A stretch of DNA of 64,000 bases from Anabaena azotica FACHB-119 (GCF_014697625.1 NZ_JACJSG010000040.1:21504-85503); one strand, 5' to 3'; numbered from the stretch's first letter, positions 53,830-62,759 are shown. Made by a program: numbers and translations. Notes: generated from the sequence alone by a model not told the origin.

Positions 53830-54060
53830 CTACTCTAGTTCAAACCTTCCGGCTGGTTCATTGAATCGCTGATTAATTTTGGCAACTTCTGCTACCCACT
53901 GTAGGCGATCGCTATGTTCCATCACTATCAGTTGTTCGTAAGACCAATGAAAGTGATAGGCAAGATAGGCTACCTCCTCATAGAGCCGACTGAGGGGGTA
54001 GCCTATGATTCCCCCGGTTGGTCTAGCTCCACTTCCAACCCCTGCTGACAATGAGGACAC
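53830..54060 (-). CDS. DUF6760-like small injection-system protein
   Basis: A 76-residue protein with IIGYPLSRLYEEVAYLAYHF and HWSYEQLIVMEHSDRLQWV, a signature of a small family conserved in phage-tail-like loci (DUF6760). The annotated GTG start overlaps the upstream gene by 58 nt; the family core begins just after that gene's stop codon, so a later start without clear ATG, GTG or TTG is also conceivable. Probably an assembly factor. Confidence 0.72.
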   Translation of the reverse strand: MSSLSAGVGSGARPTGGIIGYPLSRLYEEVAYLAYHFHWSYEQLIVMEHSDRLQWVAEVAKINQRFNEPAGRFELE

Positions 54061-54368
54061 AGCAGCTTCAGGGTACGCGCTCCATTACCATTGATGCGGT
54101 TATAAAAATCCTGCAAATAAGCTAAATCAGCAGCAAACAATCCCTCAATCACTTTTGGATTAATTACTTCCTTCGCACCTAAACGAGTCACTACCCGCGA
54201 TAGCAAGATGATAATCAAATAGGCTGGATTATTCTGCACACGAGGGTCTTTGAGAGGCAGAATTTCATCAGCAGCAGTGGCTAATCGCATGACCCCTTCA
54301 CGGTGTAAATTCCCCTCAGCATCTACATATCCTGTTGGTAAGGTAAATTCATACTCTGTGTGCAGCAT
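54003..54368 (-). CDS. Conserved injection-system protein, probable tail assembly factor
   Basis: A 121-residue protein: MLHTEYEFTLPTGYVDAEGN, LHREGVMRLATAADEILPLK, and RVVTRLGAKEVINPKVIEG. The C-terminus has one CPHCQ knuckle, possibly half a zinc site. Position between the tube and the DUF6760-like gene suggests a chaperone or assembly role like phage tail assembly proteins. Function is inferred only from location. Confidence 0.68.
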   Translation of the reverse strand: MLHTEYEFTLPTGYVDAEGNLHREGVMRLATAADEILPLKDPRVQNNPAYLIIILLSRVVTRLGAKEVINPKVIEGLFAADLAYLQDFYNRINGNGARTLKLLCPHCQQGLEVELDQPGES

Positions 54369-54545
54369 AAATAATCAAAATTTCCGCTAATTCATGATTT
54401 GCTAACAAGTCATATCTTGTTCGGTTAAAGACTGATCATTCAAACCGCAGGAAGCATAGGCAAAGAAGTTTTTCTGAATTTCTGCACAGCCTTAACTAAT
54501 TAACCGGACTAGATATCAAAATTACGCATAGGGAGCTATCAAAAT

Positions 54546-54977
54546 TTATTTCTTCGCTCGTTCCATACGCTCGCAGGTAACAGTCAGGGTATCAATAGCA
54601 ATATCATTTCCCTTCGCATTAAAACCAGGGCCTGCATACTTGCTAGGCCAAGCATTAAAGAAATTCCAACGTACCTTTTCCTGTCCCGTATCGTCCAAAA
54701 TGATGATCGAACCGTTCTTGCGTTGTAATTGACCATTTATCGCGGCTAAGTGCCAGTCATACAATTCGCTAGAGTCAGTAATACCCCATTTGAAGGTAAT
54801 ATCTGGATATTTCGCCATCCCAGGTAGTTTACGAGCTGTGGTTGAGTCTCCGCCTTCTCGATATTCAACCACCTGTATTTCGGAACCAAAGCCGCTACAC
54901 TCAGAAAAACCAGCCTGGGTAATACCATCAATCTCTACCAAGAAACGATAGTTCTTATAAGGGTCTATCCTTGCCAT
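54546..54977 (-). CDS. Tail tube protein (gp19/Afp1-like)
   Basis: A 143-residue protein of the phage tail tube family: DPYKNYRFLVEIDGITQAGF, SECSGFGSEIQVVEYREGGD and KLPGMAKYPDITFKWGITDS. These match T4 gp19/Afp1-type tubes that stack as hexamers inside the sheath. A single tube gene is present. It lies between the sheath gene and the assembly genes. Confidence 0.95.
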   Translation of the reverse strand: MARIDPYKNYRFLVEIDGITQAGFSECSGFGSEIQVVEYREGGDSTTARKLPGMAKYPDITFKWGITDSSELYDWHLAAINGQLQRKNGSIIILDDTGQEKVRWNFFNAWPSKYAGPGFNAKGNDIAIDTLTVTCERMERAKK

Positions 54978-55053
54978 GTATTATTCTCCTATTGCCAAAT
55001 AAAATGCAGTCGCCAGTTTGTTTCAGCCTAGAGATGTTTAACTTCATGCTTTG

Positions 55054-56334
55054 TTAGCCACCTGTTCTTTGTTGGATACGGAAAATCACAAACTCAGCTG
55101 GTTTGACAATCGCCACGCCTACTTGTGTAATTACCTGTCCTTGTTCTCGGACAGTTCTTGGGTTTGTTTCTTCATCACATTTGACAAAAAAGGCCTTTTC
55201 AGGAGTTTCACCCAATAACGCTCCATCCCGCCATTGTCCTAATAAAAAGTCGCCTACATTGCGCTTAATCCTCTGCCATAAAGCGGGACTGTTAGGCTCA
55301 AACACGGCAAATTGAGTACCTTCATCTATTGATTCCCGGAGGAAATTAAATAAGCGACGGGTACTAATGTATTTAAATTCACCATTAGCATCGCCTCCCA
55401 TTGTGCGTGCGCCCCAGATTTTGACGTTGCTATTGAATGAACGAATAATATTGACACCACCAGGATTTAAGCCGTCTTGATCGCTTTTAGTTAGCTGGTA
55501 TTCTACATCCAGTGCGCCCCGAATTCCTTCATTACCAGGCGCTTTAAATACTCCTCTGTCCGCATCTACACGGGCATAAACACCCGCAATATGTCCGCTA
55601 GGTGGCATAATCAAGCTACCATCGCTGTTTGGCTCCATCATTTGCCTAGTAGGATCGGTAACTTTAATCCAAGGAAAGTAAATAGCACCAAAGTTACTGT
55701 CTTTTGTCGTACCTTGAATCTCTGCTTTAATGAATGATCCTGGTCTCTGCTGACCATCCAACACCGCAAACCTGTCTTTGAGCCTATCACAGTGATCTAG
55801 TACAGCTTCCTGAGCTGCTTTTGTGGTATTCCCAGGCACAGCTACAATAGCAATTTCATCAATACCGGCGAATTTATTCAGTGCTGCTGGAAGAGAAGCT
55901 GCTTTATCAATACGGATCACGTAGCAACGAGTACCACCATTCAAGAAGAAACCATAAACTGCATGAGCCAAGGGTCGCCAAGCATTCAGAGACGCAGCAT
56001 CAAAGCTGGATTGTTTGATCTCTTGCAGTCCATTAGCTGTTTTATCTCCCAAAAAGTCACCAAATTTACTGGTAAAAGCTCCCCAGTTTGTAAATAAATT
56101 TACCTCTTCTGATGGAGGTAAGTTGATTGATTGAAATTTCAAATAAGCAACATCCAGAGCGGCTCCCCCTTCGGTTGAGGATTCCTTTTTGATCATGCGT
56201 TCAGCCGGAATGGGAATTGTCCCTTGGGTAATAATGGCAATAAACCCTGCGGTGCTAGTCCCCACTCCAGCAATTGGACTAGCGCCTGCGGGAACTTCTT
56301 CTACATAAACACCTGGTGAAAGGTATGGAGGCAT
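55054..56334 (-). CDS. Tail sheath protein
   Basis: A 426-residue contractile sheath protein. It begins MPPYLSPGVYVEEVPAGASP, the universal sheath start, and ends with the conserved C-terminal domain (RRLFNFLRESIDEGTQFAVF, PNSPALWQRIKRNVGDFLLG, EQGQVITQVGVAIVKPAEFV). A single sheath gene is present where Afp-type loci have several. Contraction of this protein drives the tube. Confidence 0.96.
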   Translation of the reverse strand: MPPYLSPGVYVEEVPAGASPIAGVGTSTAGFIAIITQGTIPIPAERMIKKESSTEGGAALDVAYLKFQSINLPPSEEVNLFTNWGAFTSKFGDFLGDKTANGLQEIKQSSFDAASLNAWRPLAHAVYGFFLNGGTRCYVIRIDKAASLPAALNKFAGIDEIAIVAVPGNTTKAAQEAVLDHCDRLKDRFAVLDGQQRPGSFIKAEIQGTTKDSNFGAIYFPWIKVTDPTRQMMEPNSDGSLIMPPSGHIAGVYARVDADRGVFKAPGNEGIRGALDVEYQLTKSDQDGLNPGGVNIIRSFNSNVKIWGARTMGGDANGEFKYISTRRLFNFLRESIDEGTQFAVFEPNSPALWQRIKRNVGDFLLGQWRDGALLGETPEKAFFVKCDEETNPRTVREQGQVITQVGVAIVKPAEFVIFRIQQRTGG

Positions 56335-56430
56335 ACTAATTTTTCTCCTGTTTGGGAATTTTTAATTAGGGAATTATTCTTGACTCACATGAGACATTCA
56401 TCCAATGAAAATTGCTCCTCGTCTCTTGTT

Positions 56431-57252
56431 TCAAGTCAAGCGAATTTTGTACTTACCTGTACCCAAAGGCGGGACGGTAATGGGGAAATTCTGCACAGTT
56501 CCACTAGGTGGCTGAACTCGCAAGGTGTAAACACCAGCCGGAATGAATCGGAAACTGTAGTAACCATCCGATTGAGTGGTTGCTGTCTGTGCCAGTTCGA
56601 CTAGCTGCACTGTAGCTGATGCTACAGGCTGATAGTTGATATCTTCTACTTCGCCCTCGATCGCAAAGCGGTCTTGTTCTAGTCTTAGTCCAGTTTCTCG
56701 TACTAGTTTGTAGGTTTTTATTGTAATAGGGTTTTCCGGTAGAGGTTCTATACTGATGGTAATGGTGGCGGCAAGAGCAGCTCGTAATTGTATACCTAAA
56801 GCTGTCCAGAACTCTGACGGATTTTTGAGTCTATCAATAGAAGAAATAGTCAACGGTAATATTGGCTTTGTTTGTGAAAAACTACCTTGTAAGAATTGTT
56901 CAGGAATGCTGTGATATCGGGACAGAACTCTTAGTACTTGGCTTAAAAGTCGGTGTTCTTGTAAAGCTAATTCTGTGCCACCAGTAGGCCAAGCTGTAAT
57001 TAAATAAGTACAGTCCATCCGCAATGGCGGACGTACAATCACCGCCTGCCCATTGTTACGCTCTATGTTTGGCTCATTACTTCGGAGTTCTAAATTCTCA
57101 CGTATATCGTAAAGAAATAAATTAATTGTCGGCTGCTGGGGAATAGATTTGTCCACGGGACGATCAAATATAATCCTTGCTGCTGCCAGTTCTGGGGGTA
57201 GACCTGACTGGGTTAAAATAGCCTCCAAAGTTTGACTGAGGTCACGAATCAT
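56431..57252 (-). CDS. DUF4255 cap/terminator protein with C-terminal carboxypeptidase-regulatory-like domain
   Basis: A 273-residue protein. Residues 1-190 form the DUF4255 (Pvc16/Afp16-type) domain: IRDLSQTLEAILTQSGLPPE, PTINLFLYDIRENLELRSNE and TYLITAWPTGGTELALQEH. Residues about 198-273 look like a carboxypeptidase regulatory-like beta-sandwich (FAIEGEVEDINYQPVASATV, YYSFRFIPAGVYTLRVQPPS). It is the first gene of the structural operon and probably caps the tube and sheath. The added C-terminal domain may bind a surface or membrane component. Confidence 0.87.
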   Translation of the reverse strand: MIRDLSQTLEAILTQSGLPPELAAARIIFDRPVDKSIPQQPTINLFLYDIRENLELRSNEPNIERNNGQAVIVRPPLRMDCTYLITAWPTGGTELALQEHRLLSQVLRVLSRYHSIPEQFLQGSFSQTKPILPLTISSIDRLKNPSEFWTALGIQLRAALAATITISIEPLPENPITIKTYKLVRETGLRLEQDRFAIEGEVEDINYQPVASATVQLVELAQTATTQSDGYYSFRFIPAGVYTLRVQPPSGTVQNFPITVPPLGTGKYKIRLT

Positions 57253-57936
57253 AGCAAGCTCTCGGCAACGATGTCTGAGTTTGGCAATAGCTTGTCCCCC
57301 ATTGGACTAACTATTTGGTTCTCATCATCCTCTTAGATATAAGGATGATGGACTTGATAAACACAATAAGAAATAGGTCAGTGTTAATACATCTGACAAT
57401 GAAAGTCTCCTTATTTTGAGGAAATGGCTATCGCATCTACCTTACAGACTTGCGCGAATATACGGCAAGATTCACCCAATTAACCACAAATAGAATATCA
57501 AAAATTTAGGGATACAACCTATGGATAGTGCGGGGAAAGTCTGCAAGTTTATTTGCTTACTAAATAATAGGGAAGACTCAGTGATCATACTGCTAATTTA
57601 ATTAAAATTTAAACAATTTTTCTTGGCACATCTGCGTTGTGAAAATTTATAATCTTTTTGCTGGTAGAAGATTATAAATCTTATCTAATCTTAACGTGAA
57701 ATCGAAAGAATTAATGCCAATAAACACCAGGAATACTGATATATAAAGTTATTTAATTAATATGTGGCACAAGTGTCATAATTAAACTAACTGTAGGGTG
57801 CGTCAGCACCAATAATTTCTTACAGATTCAAGGATTTTCCACATCTGATGCACCCTACCCCAAGTGCCAGTTGCGTAAGTCCTGAATATGTGGCATAAGA
57901 CAGAATTCAGGTTGGCAGATATCCTATTTTCGATGT
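57253..57936. other. Intergenic region upstream of the injection-system operon
   Basis: About 680 bp without a gene. The left part should contain the promoter for the minus-strand structural operon. A small inverted repeat (CATCATCCTCTTAGATATAA/GGATGATGG) lies near 57324-57353. The right part holds a MITE-like copy at about 57764-57883 (next entry). Confidence 0.5.
57764..57883. mobile_element. MITE-like element, right end intact
   Basis: About 120 bp. The right end is TTGCGTAAGTCCT; the left end is degenerate (GTGGCACAAGTGTCATAATT instead of AGGACTTACGCAA). The core CTGTAGGGTGCGTCAGCACC ... ATCTGATGCACCCTACCCCA matches the copies near 50.4 and 51.9 kb. It lies downstream of moaC. Confidence 0.8.
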
Positions 57937-58443
57937 TTATGAATCTGGTAGCAAATAATCTCCAGATTTGCCACCAGTTTTACTAACTAACCGAATCGAT
58001 TCAATTTGCATCGATTTCTCTAAAGCTTTTGCCATATCGTATAAAGTTAAAGCCGCAACAGAAACAGCAGTTAAAGCTTCCATTTCCACACCGGTTTCGG
58101 CTTTAGTTTTAACAGTGGCTTGGATTTGATAACCGGGAAGTTGGGGATCTGCTGTAATCTCGACAGCAACTTTTTGCAATGGTAGGGGATGACATAGAGG
58201 AATCAAATTGGCTGTCTGTTTAGCCGCCATAATCCCGGCTAGCCTAGCGGTAGCTAAAACATCGCCTTTGGGTGTGTTCCCAGCTTGGATAGCGGCTAAG
58301 GTTTCTGGAAGCATCCGCACCTGACCAGCAGCTACTGCTTCCCTTACAGTTGCAGCCTTAGCAGACACATCAACCATCTGTGCTTGTCCTTTGGCATCTA
58401 GATGAGTGAGGGAAGCAGAATTTTTTAAAATAGGGTCTTGCAT
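57937..58443 (-). CDS. moaC: Cyclic pyranopterin monophosphate synthase MoaC
   Basis: A 168-residue enzyme of molybdenum-cofactor synthesis that converts the MoaA product to cyclic pyranopterin monophosphate. Family motifs are THLDAKGQAQMVDVSAK, NLIPLCHPLPLQ and KTKAETGVEMEALTAV. The active-site Lys and His residues lie in these segments. It stands alone, divergent from tRNA-Arg with 37 bp between them. Confidence 0.95.
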   Translation of the reverse strand: MQDPILKNSASLTHLDAKGQAQMVDVSAKAATVREAVAAGQVRMLPETLAAIQAGNTPKGDVLATARLAGIMAAKQTANLIPLCHPLPLQKVAVEITADPQLPGYQIQATVKTKAETGVEMEALTAVSVAALTLYDMAKALEKSMQIESIRLVSKTGGKSGDYLLPDS

Positions 58444-58480
58444 AATCTCAAAAGAAGGTGCTAATATATATTTCTTGTAA

Positions 58481-58554
58481 GGGCGTGTAGCTCAGTGGAC
58501 TAGAGCACGTGGCTACGGACCACGGTGTCAGGGGTTCGAATCCCTTCTCGCCCG
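58481..58554 (+). tRNA. tRNA-Arg(ACG)
   Basis: A 74-nt cloverleaf. Acceptor GGGCGTG/CTCGCCC (one mismatch at pair 6-67) with discriminator G, D arm TAGCTCAGTGGACTAGAGCA, anticodon stem CGTGG/CCACG holding CTACGGA (anticodon ACG), and T arm CAGGGGTTCGAATCCCTTC. No CCA is encoded. A terminator hairpin follows. Confidence 0.95.
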
Positions 58555-58564
58555 TCTCAAAACT

Positions 58565-58602
58565 AAACAGGCAGAGCTAACATAGCTACTGCCTGTTTTT
58601 TT
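58565..58602 (+). terminator. Intrinsic terminator of tRNA-Arg
   Basis: Arms AACAGGCAG and CTGCCTGTT around an inner AGCTAACATAGCT loop, followed by a run of T. It lies 10 nt downstream of the tRNA. Confidence 0.85.
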
Positions 58603-58608
58603 ACTAAT

Positions 58609-59841
58609 TTACTGACTATTATTCAAGGAATAGACATCTTGACCACGACCTAAAGCAAACTTTAGGGAATGAGTCAAGTTCTTATTTGATAGGGTAAGGA
58701 AAATCAGCAGTGCTAAGAACATTAAAGCACTAGTATAGAAAAATATACTCCGATATCCCATTTGTTGAGCAATAAAACCTAAAATGGGAGCAGCGATCGC
58801 AATCCCTAAGTCAAATCCAGCGATACAAATAGCAAAAATCCGTCCCCGTTCTTGCGGTAGCGAACGGTCTGCCATTAACGTCGTGATCATGGAAATCATC
58901 GTCCCACCACCACAACCTTCAGCCAGTGCGGCGAGGATAAAAGTAATCCTACTGTTGGCAAAAAATAACAGCAAAGATGCGATGATATAAGCCACGATAC
59001 CAAACGTGATAAACAAACCCCGACCGAGGCGATCGCTAGCTTTCCCAGCAACAATTCGGATCATAAAACTGCTGATAGCAGTGATAGTAAAAAACAACCC
59101 GGCATTAAGTTCCGCTCCTGTTGATTTAATAAACAGTGGGGCAAAAGTATGAACAGCACCCACCCCAATACCAACTAGCAACATCACCAAACTCGGTATT
59201 CTTACCCTTGGACTGCTGAGAATTTGCCAAAAATTACTATTATTCTGGATTGCTTGCTGTTTCTGGGCTGGGGGATTATTGACTTGCAATGCACCCAAAA
59301 GTCCGATAAAAGCTAATTCCGCAGTTAACAAAAATAACAAAGGATAACCCGTAGCAACTTGTAAATATCCTCCCAAAGCCGGGCCAATAGCCAAACCAAT
59401 GGGAGCTGTTAAACTCATATAACTGATAATTTCCCCACGAATAGCCATTGGGGCTAAATCTGCTACTAAAGCACTGTAACCAGTAGTAAAAGCAGCAATG
59501 CTAATGCCATGAAATATTCGCACCAGCATTAATATAGGAATTGCTTTAAATGCCAAATAACCAAATGGGGCTGTTGTTGCTACAAATGTACCAATTAATA
59601 ACAGTAATTTCCGACCATGTTGATCTGCTAGTCGTCCTAGCACCGGGCGAAATAGCAATAACCCGATCGCAAACCCACCCATCACAACACCAATTTCTTG
59701 CTTACTTCCGCCTACATCCTCGATATATAACGGTAGAGTAGGCAAGAAAGTAGCAGTACTCGACCAGAACAATAAACCAGCCGTAAACAGAATCAGCAGG
59801 TTAAGCCGCAGACTTGTGTCAAAGGTATGAAAAGCTTTCAA
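58609..59841 (-). CDS. MFS transporter
   Basis: A 410-residue protein with about 12 predicted transmembrane helices. The first helix pair holds LLILFTAGLLFWSSTATFLP; the loop between helices 2 and 3 has FRPVLGRLADQHGRKLLLLI (the MFS motif G-x-L-x-D-x-x-G-R-K), and the middle loop SDRLGRGLFITFG repeats a D-R-x-G pattern. It resembles drug or sugar exporters of bacteria. Substrate unknown. It is convergent with tRNA-Arg. Confidence 0.92.
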   Translation of the reverse strand: MKAFHTFDTSLRLNLLILFTAGLLFWSSTATFLPTLPLYIEDVGGSKQEIGVVMGGFAIGLLLFRPVLGRLADQHGRKLLLLIGTFVATTAPFGYLAFKAIPILMLVRIFHGISIAAFTTGYSALVADLAPMAIRGEIISYMSLTAPIGLAIGPALGGYLQVATGYPLLFLLTAELAFIGLLGALQVNNPPAQKQQAIQNNSNFWQILSSPRVRIPSLVMLLVGIGVGAVHTFAPLFIKSTGAELNAGLFFTITAISSFMIRIVAGKASDRLGRGLFITFGIVAYIIASLLLFFANSRITFILAALAEGCGGGTMISMITTLMADRSLPQERGRIFAICIAGFDLGIAIAAPILGFIAQQMGYRSIFFYTSALMFLALLIFLTLSNKNLTHSLKFALGRGQDVYSLNNSQ

Positions 59842-59948
59842 GGCAGATGCAATTTCATGCTAAATGTTGGGTTGACAAAGAAATCAGGAATCAACAGTCA
59901 AAATCATGAATGCTGAGTTCCCAACTCTTCCTTATTAATATTCTTACT

Positions 59949-60962
59949 TTAGTTCCCATTTTTTGCTACTACTTCCCTCACCCGATAAATCGGTCGCCCT
60001 TGGGATTCGTGGTAGGTACGCATGAGTAACTCTGCCAACAGACCAAAGCAAAATAACTGTACACCTGTGACTAGCAATAATACCGCCAAAATTAGCAGAG
60101 GGCGATTACCAATCATTTGACCCAATACCAATTTGATGAAGGTTAAGTAAATTCCTATACCTGTACCCGAAATTATTGATGCCAAACCCAACAGTCCAAA
60201 AACGTGCATTGGACGTGTGAGGAACTTTTTCATGAAAGAGATGGTTAACAAATCCATCAGGACGCGGAATGTCCGCCAAATGCCGTATTTACTGCGTCCA
60301 AAGCGGCGGGAATGATGTCGTACAGGAATTTCGGTAATTCTCGCGCCTTCGATGTAAGCTAAAGCTGGCAAAAAGCGGTGCAGTTCGCCATATAAGTTCA
60401 TATCTGCTACCACTTCTGAACGGTAGGCTTTGAGAGAACAGCCGTAGTCGTGCAATTTTACCCCGGTGATTTTGCCAATCAACCAGTTAGCAATTTTAGA
60501 AGGAAGTAACCGGGAGACGACAGCATCTTGGCGTTTGTGTCGCCAACCACTCACGAGGTCGTAGCCTTCCGCTAACTTTGCTAGTAACATAGGAATATCG
60601 GCTGGGTCGTTTTGCAAATCAGCATCTAAAGTCACGATCGCCTCACCTAAAGCATAATTAAATCCAGCAGCCATTGCCGCAGTTTGCCCGTAATTACGCC
60701 GTAAAATCACCGCTTTTAAGTCAGTGCGGGTTTGCGCCTGTTCTTTGAGAAACTGATCTGAACCATCAGTTGAACCATCATCAACACAGATGATTTCATA
60801 ACTCAAATTATTTTCAGATAAAGAAGATGCGATCGCCTCCAACAACAAAGGTAGACTTTCCACTTCATCATGTACCGGCACTACCACAGAAACATCAGGA
60901 ATAATCGCGGAAATGCCTTGATTATCTTCGCTCACCTTTGCCGAAACTAGTCCATTCCTCAT
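59949..60962 (-). CDS. Glycosyltransferase family 2, dolichol-phosphate-mannose-synthase/GtrB-like
   Basis: A 337-residue membrane-associated GT2. The catalytic domain has SVVVPVHDEVESLPLLLEAI, CVDDGSTDGSD and LDADLQNDP (the Asp-based nucleotide-sugar and metal motifs), then LHRFLPALAYIEGARITEIP and HHSRRFGRSKYG. Two C-terminal helices (near 240-265 and 280-310) anchor it. It likely transfers a sugar to polyprenyl phosphate. It stands alone; upstream is C-rich repeat DNA. Confidence 0.91.
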   Translation of the reverse strand: MRNGLVSAKVSEDNQGISAIIPDVSVVVPVHDEVESLPLLLEAIASSLSENNLSYEIICVDDGSTDGSDQFLKEQAQTRTDLKAVILRRNYGQTAAMAAGFNYALGEAIVTLDADLQNDPADIPMLLAKLAEGYDLVSGWRHKRQDAVVSRLLPSKIANWLIGKITGVKLHDYGCSLKAYRSEVVADMNLYGELHRFLPALAYIEGARITEIPVRHHSRRFGRSKYGIWRTFRVLMDLLTISFMKKFLTRPMHVFGLLGLASIISGTGIGIYLTFIKLVLGQMIGNRPLLILAVLLLVTGVQLFCFGLLAELLMRTYHESQGRPIYRVREVVAKNGN

Positions 60963-60989
60963 AAATATTTAGATTGTAATTAACGCTTG

Positions 60990-61095
60990 TTTTGAAGTTG
61001 GGGACTGGGGGAAGATAGGGGAAAGGGAAAAGGGTAAGGGGTAAAGGATTCAAATTCTTCCCTTTCCCCTTTCCCCTTTCACCTTTTCCCCTCAT
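60990..61095. repeat. C/G-rich low-complexity inverted repeat
   Basis: GGGAAAGGGAAAAGGGTAAG-type units are followed by CCCTTTCCCCTTTCCCCTTT-type units, so the tract can fold on itself. It separates the GT2 gene and the NlpC/P60 gene. Frames through it are not genes. Confidence 0.7.
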
Positions 61096-61100
61096 CTCCC

Positions 61101-61802
61101 TCATCCCCGTGGCTGGTAACTCTCAACAACTCTACCTGCACCGCGTAGCTGCTGATAATATGACCGACTTACCACATCTCCCTGTTCCGAGAGGATGTCA
61201 ATACCAATACCGTTGCGTCCTTGTGCTTTGCCAGAACTATGGATATAATGACCATCTCCTAAATACAGCCCTACATGAGTAGCTTTTTGGGGAGTGCCAA
61301 AAAATACCAAATCACCTGTTGTTAATTCGTCAATATTAATTGCTTGCGTAAAAGCTTCTTGTTGATAAGCGTCTCTGGGTAGCCAAATTCCCACAGAGAC
61401 AAACGCCGCCTGCATCAACCCAGAACAATCATAATTCGGCCCGACTGTACCGCCCCAAAGATAATAATTTGACTGTTGCATAGCTTTGTGAGTAAAAGCA
61501 ATCACCTCTGGGAGCAGTTTTTTAATTTCCGATTCCGAAAATGATTTAGCCTGATAAAGTACAGTAGCAGATTTTAATAAACTCAAATCTTCCCTTGCTA
61601 GCCACCCTGGGTAGTCATCCTCACATAAATACACCTCAACTGCTGAATCTTGCTGATTTGATGTTACCTGCAAATGTCGCCCGACGGCCGCCTGAGTTGC
61701 CAAGCTGGTGCATTCAGGGGAATCATATAAGTTCAGATTAGCTAAACACTCATATTCTCCCAATTGGGGATTTTGGATTTGTGATTCTATATTAGAGAGC
61801 AT
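61101..61802 (-). CDS. NlpC/P60 cell-wall peptidase with N-terminal SH3-type domain
   Basis: A 233-residue protein (ATG at 61802 chosen; a start 33 nt upstream would run into the divergent gene). Residues about 14-75 are SH3b-like and residues 95-230 are NlpC/P60. Cysteine protease triad: Cys126 (YDCSGLM), His176 (ATHVGLYLGD) and His188 (GHYIHSSGK). The arrangement corresponds to the structurally known cyanobacterial gamma-D-glutamyl-diamino acid endopeptidase type involved in peptidoglycan recycling. No signal peptide is evident. Divergent from a serine hydrolase gene. Confidence 0.93.
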   Translation of the reverse strand: MLSNIESQIQNPQLGEYECLANLNLYDSPECTSLATQAAVGRHLQVTSNQQDSAVEVYLCEDDYPGWLAREDLSLLKSATVLYQAKSFSESEIKKLLPEVIAFTHKAMQQSNYYLWGGTVGPNYDCSGLMQAAFVSVGIWLPRDAYQQEAFTQAINIDELTTGDLVFFGTPQKATHVGLYLGDGHYIHSSGKAQGRNGIGIDILSEQGDVVSRSYYQQLRGAGRVVESYQPRG

Positions 61803-61808
61803 TCTGCA

Positions 61809-62759
61809 ATGGTTTTTTTTCAAAAAGACGAACAATTAGAAAATCTTGGTAATGGCATTTTAGAAGCTACTTGGACAGCATTCCCCACTTTAGCCCGTAA
61901 TCAAATTGCTTTAACTTGGGTAGTTTACGATCCGCCAGTACCCGTAAATACTGGTGGGGCGTTAACTCCTGATGCTTTTTGGAACCATTCAGTGCGGGGT
62001 TTTAGTTATCGTGGCGAGGAACGAATTTATCCGGCGAGTGTAGTTAAGTTATTTTACTTAGTAGCCGCCCACGAATGGTTAGAGAAGGGTATGACTCAAC
62101 CTGCTAAAGAGTTGGAGAGGGCTTTGCGCGATATGATTGTTGATTCTAGCAATGATGCTACTAGCTTAGTGGTAGATATTTTGACTGGTACGACTTCAGG
62201 GCCAGAGTTACCCCCAGGCCCGTTTGATACTTGGAAGTATCAGCGTCATATTATTAACCGCTATTACCAGTCTTTGGGCTGGGAGGAAATGGAGACAATT
62301 AATGCTTGTCAAAAAACTTGGGGTGATGGGCCTTATGGAAGGGAAAGGGCGTTTTATGGGGAGATGTTTGAAAATCGGAATATGCTGACGACAAATGCGA
62401 TCGCTCGTTTGCTCCATAGTATCGTAGGTGGTGTAGCGGTTTCCAGTGAGCGATCGCAAGCAATGATGGCTTTACTCAAACGCAGCCTCAACCCCAATGA
62501 TTTACCCCAAGATGTAGAAGAAGACCAAGTAACAGGTTTTTTAGGCGGTGGTTTACCCGAAGATGCACAAATTTGGTCAAAAGCCGGCTGGACAAGTCAA
62601 GTCCGTCACGATGCAGCGTACATCGAGTTACCAGAACAGCGTCCTTACTTATTAGTAGTATTTACTGAAGGCAAAGCCCAAGCCAAAAGCCGCGATATTT
62701 TACCCCATGTATCCCAATTAGTGGCTCAAGCAATTAGTCAGTTGACAGTTGACAGTTGA
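61809..62759 (+). CDS. Serine hydrolase, class A beta-lactamase-like
   Basis: A 316-residue protein with the active-site S77-x-x-K80 (YPASVVKLFYL), S114-N-D116 (SSNDATSLV; SxN variant order) and a KAG box in SKAGWTSQVRHDAAYIELP. These are the serine-type beta-lactamase/penicillin-binding motifs. No signal peptide is visible. It probably acts on cell-wall peptides; a beta-lactamase function is uncertain. Its start is only 6 bp from the start of the NlpC/P60 gene on the other strand, and its last codons (LTVDS, stop) are formed by a CAGTTGA tandem repeat. Confidence 0.85.
   Translation: MVFFQKDEQLENLGNGILEATWTAFPTLARNQIALTWVVYDPPVPVNTGGALTPDAFWNHSVRGFSYRGEERIYPASVVKLFYLVAAHEWLEKGMTQPAKELERALRDMIVDSSNDATSLVVDILTGTTSGPELPPGPFDTWKYQRHIINRYYQSLGWEEMETINACQKTWGDGPYGRERAFYGEMFENRNMLTTNAIARLLHSIVGGVAVSSERSQAMMALLKRSLNPNDLPQDVEEDQVTGFLGGGLPEDAQIWSKAGWTSQVRHDAAYIELPEQRPYLLVVFTEGKAQAKSRDILPHVSQLVAQAISQLTVDS

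Noticed and set aside
34893..58554. The injection-system cluster as an island bounded by tRNA attachment sites
   Set aside because: The tRNA-Gly and tRNA-Arg 3' ends are not duplicated at the other border and no integrase gene was seen.
60922..61104. A 60-codon frame upstream of the GT2 gene
   Set aside because: Low-complexity K/G/E-rich product from purine-rich repeat DNA, overlapping the GT2 start.
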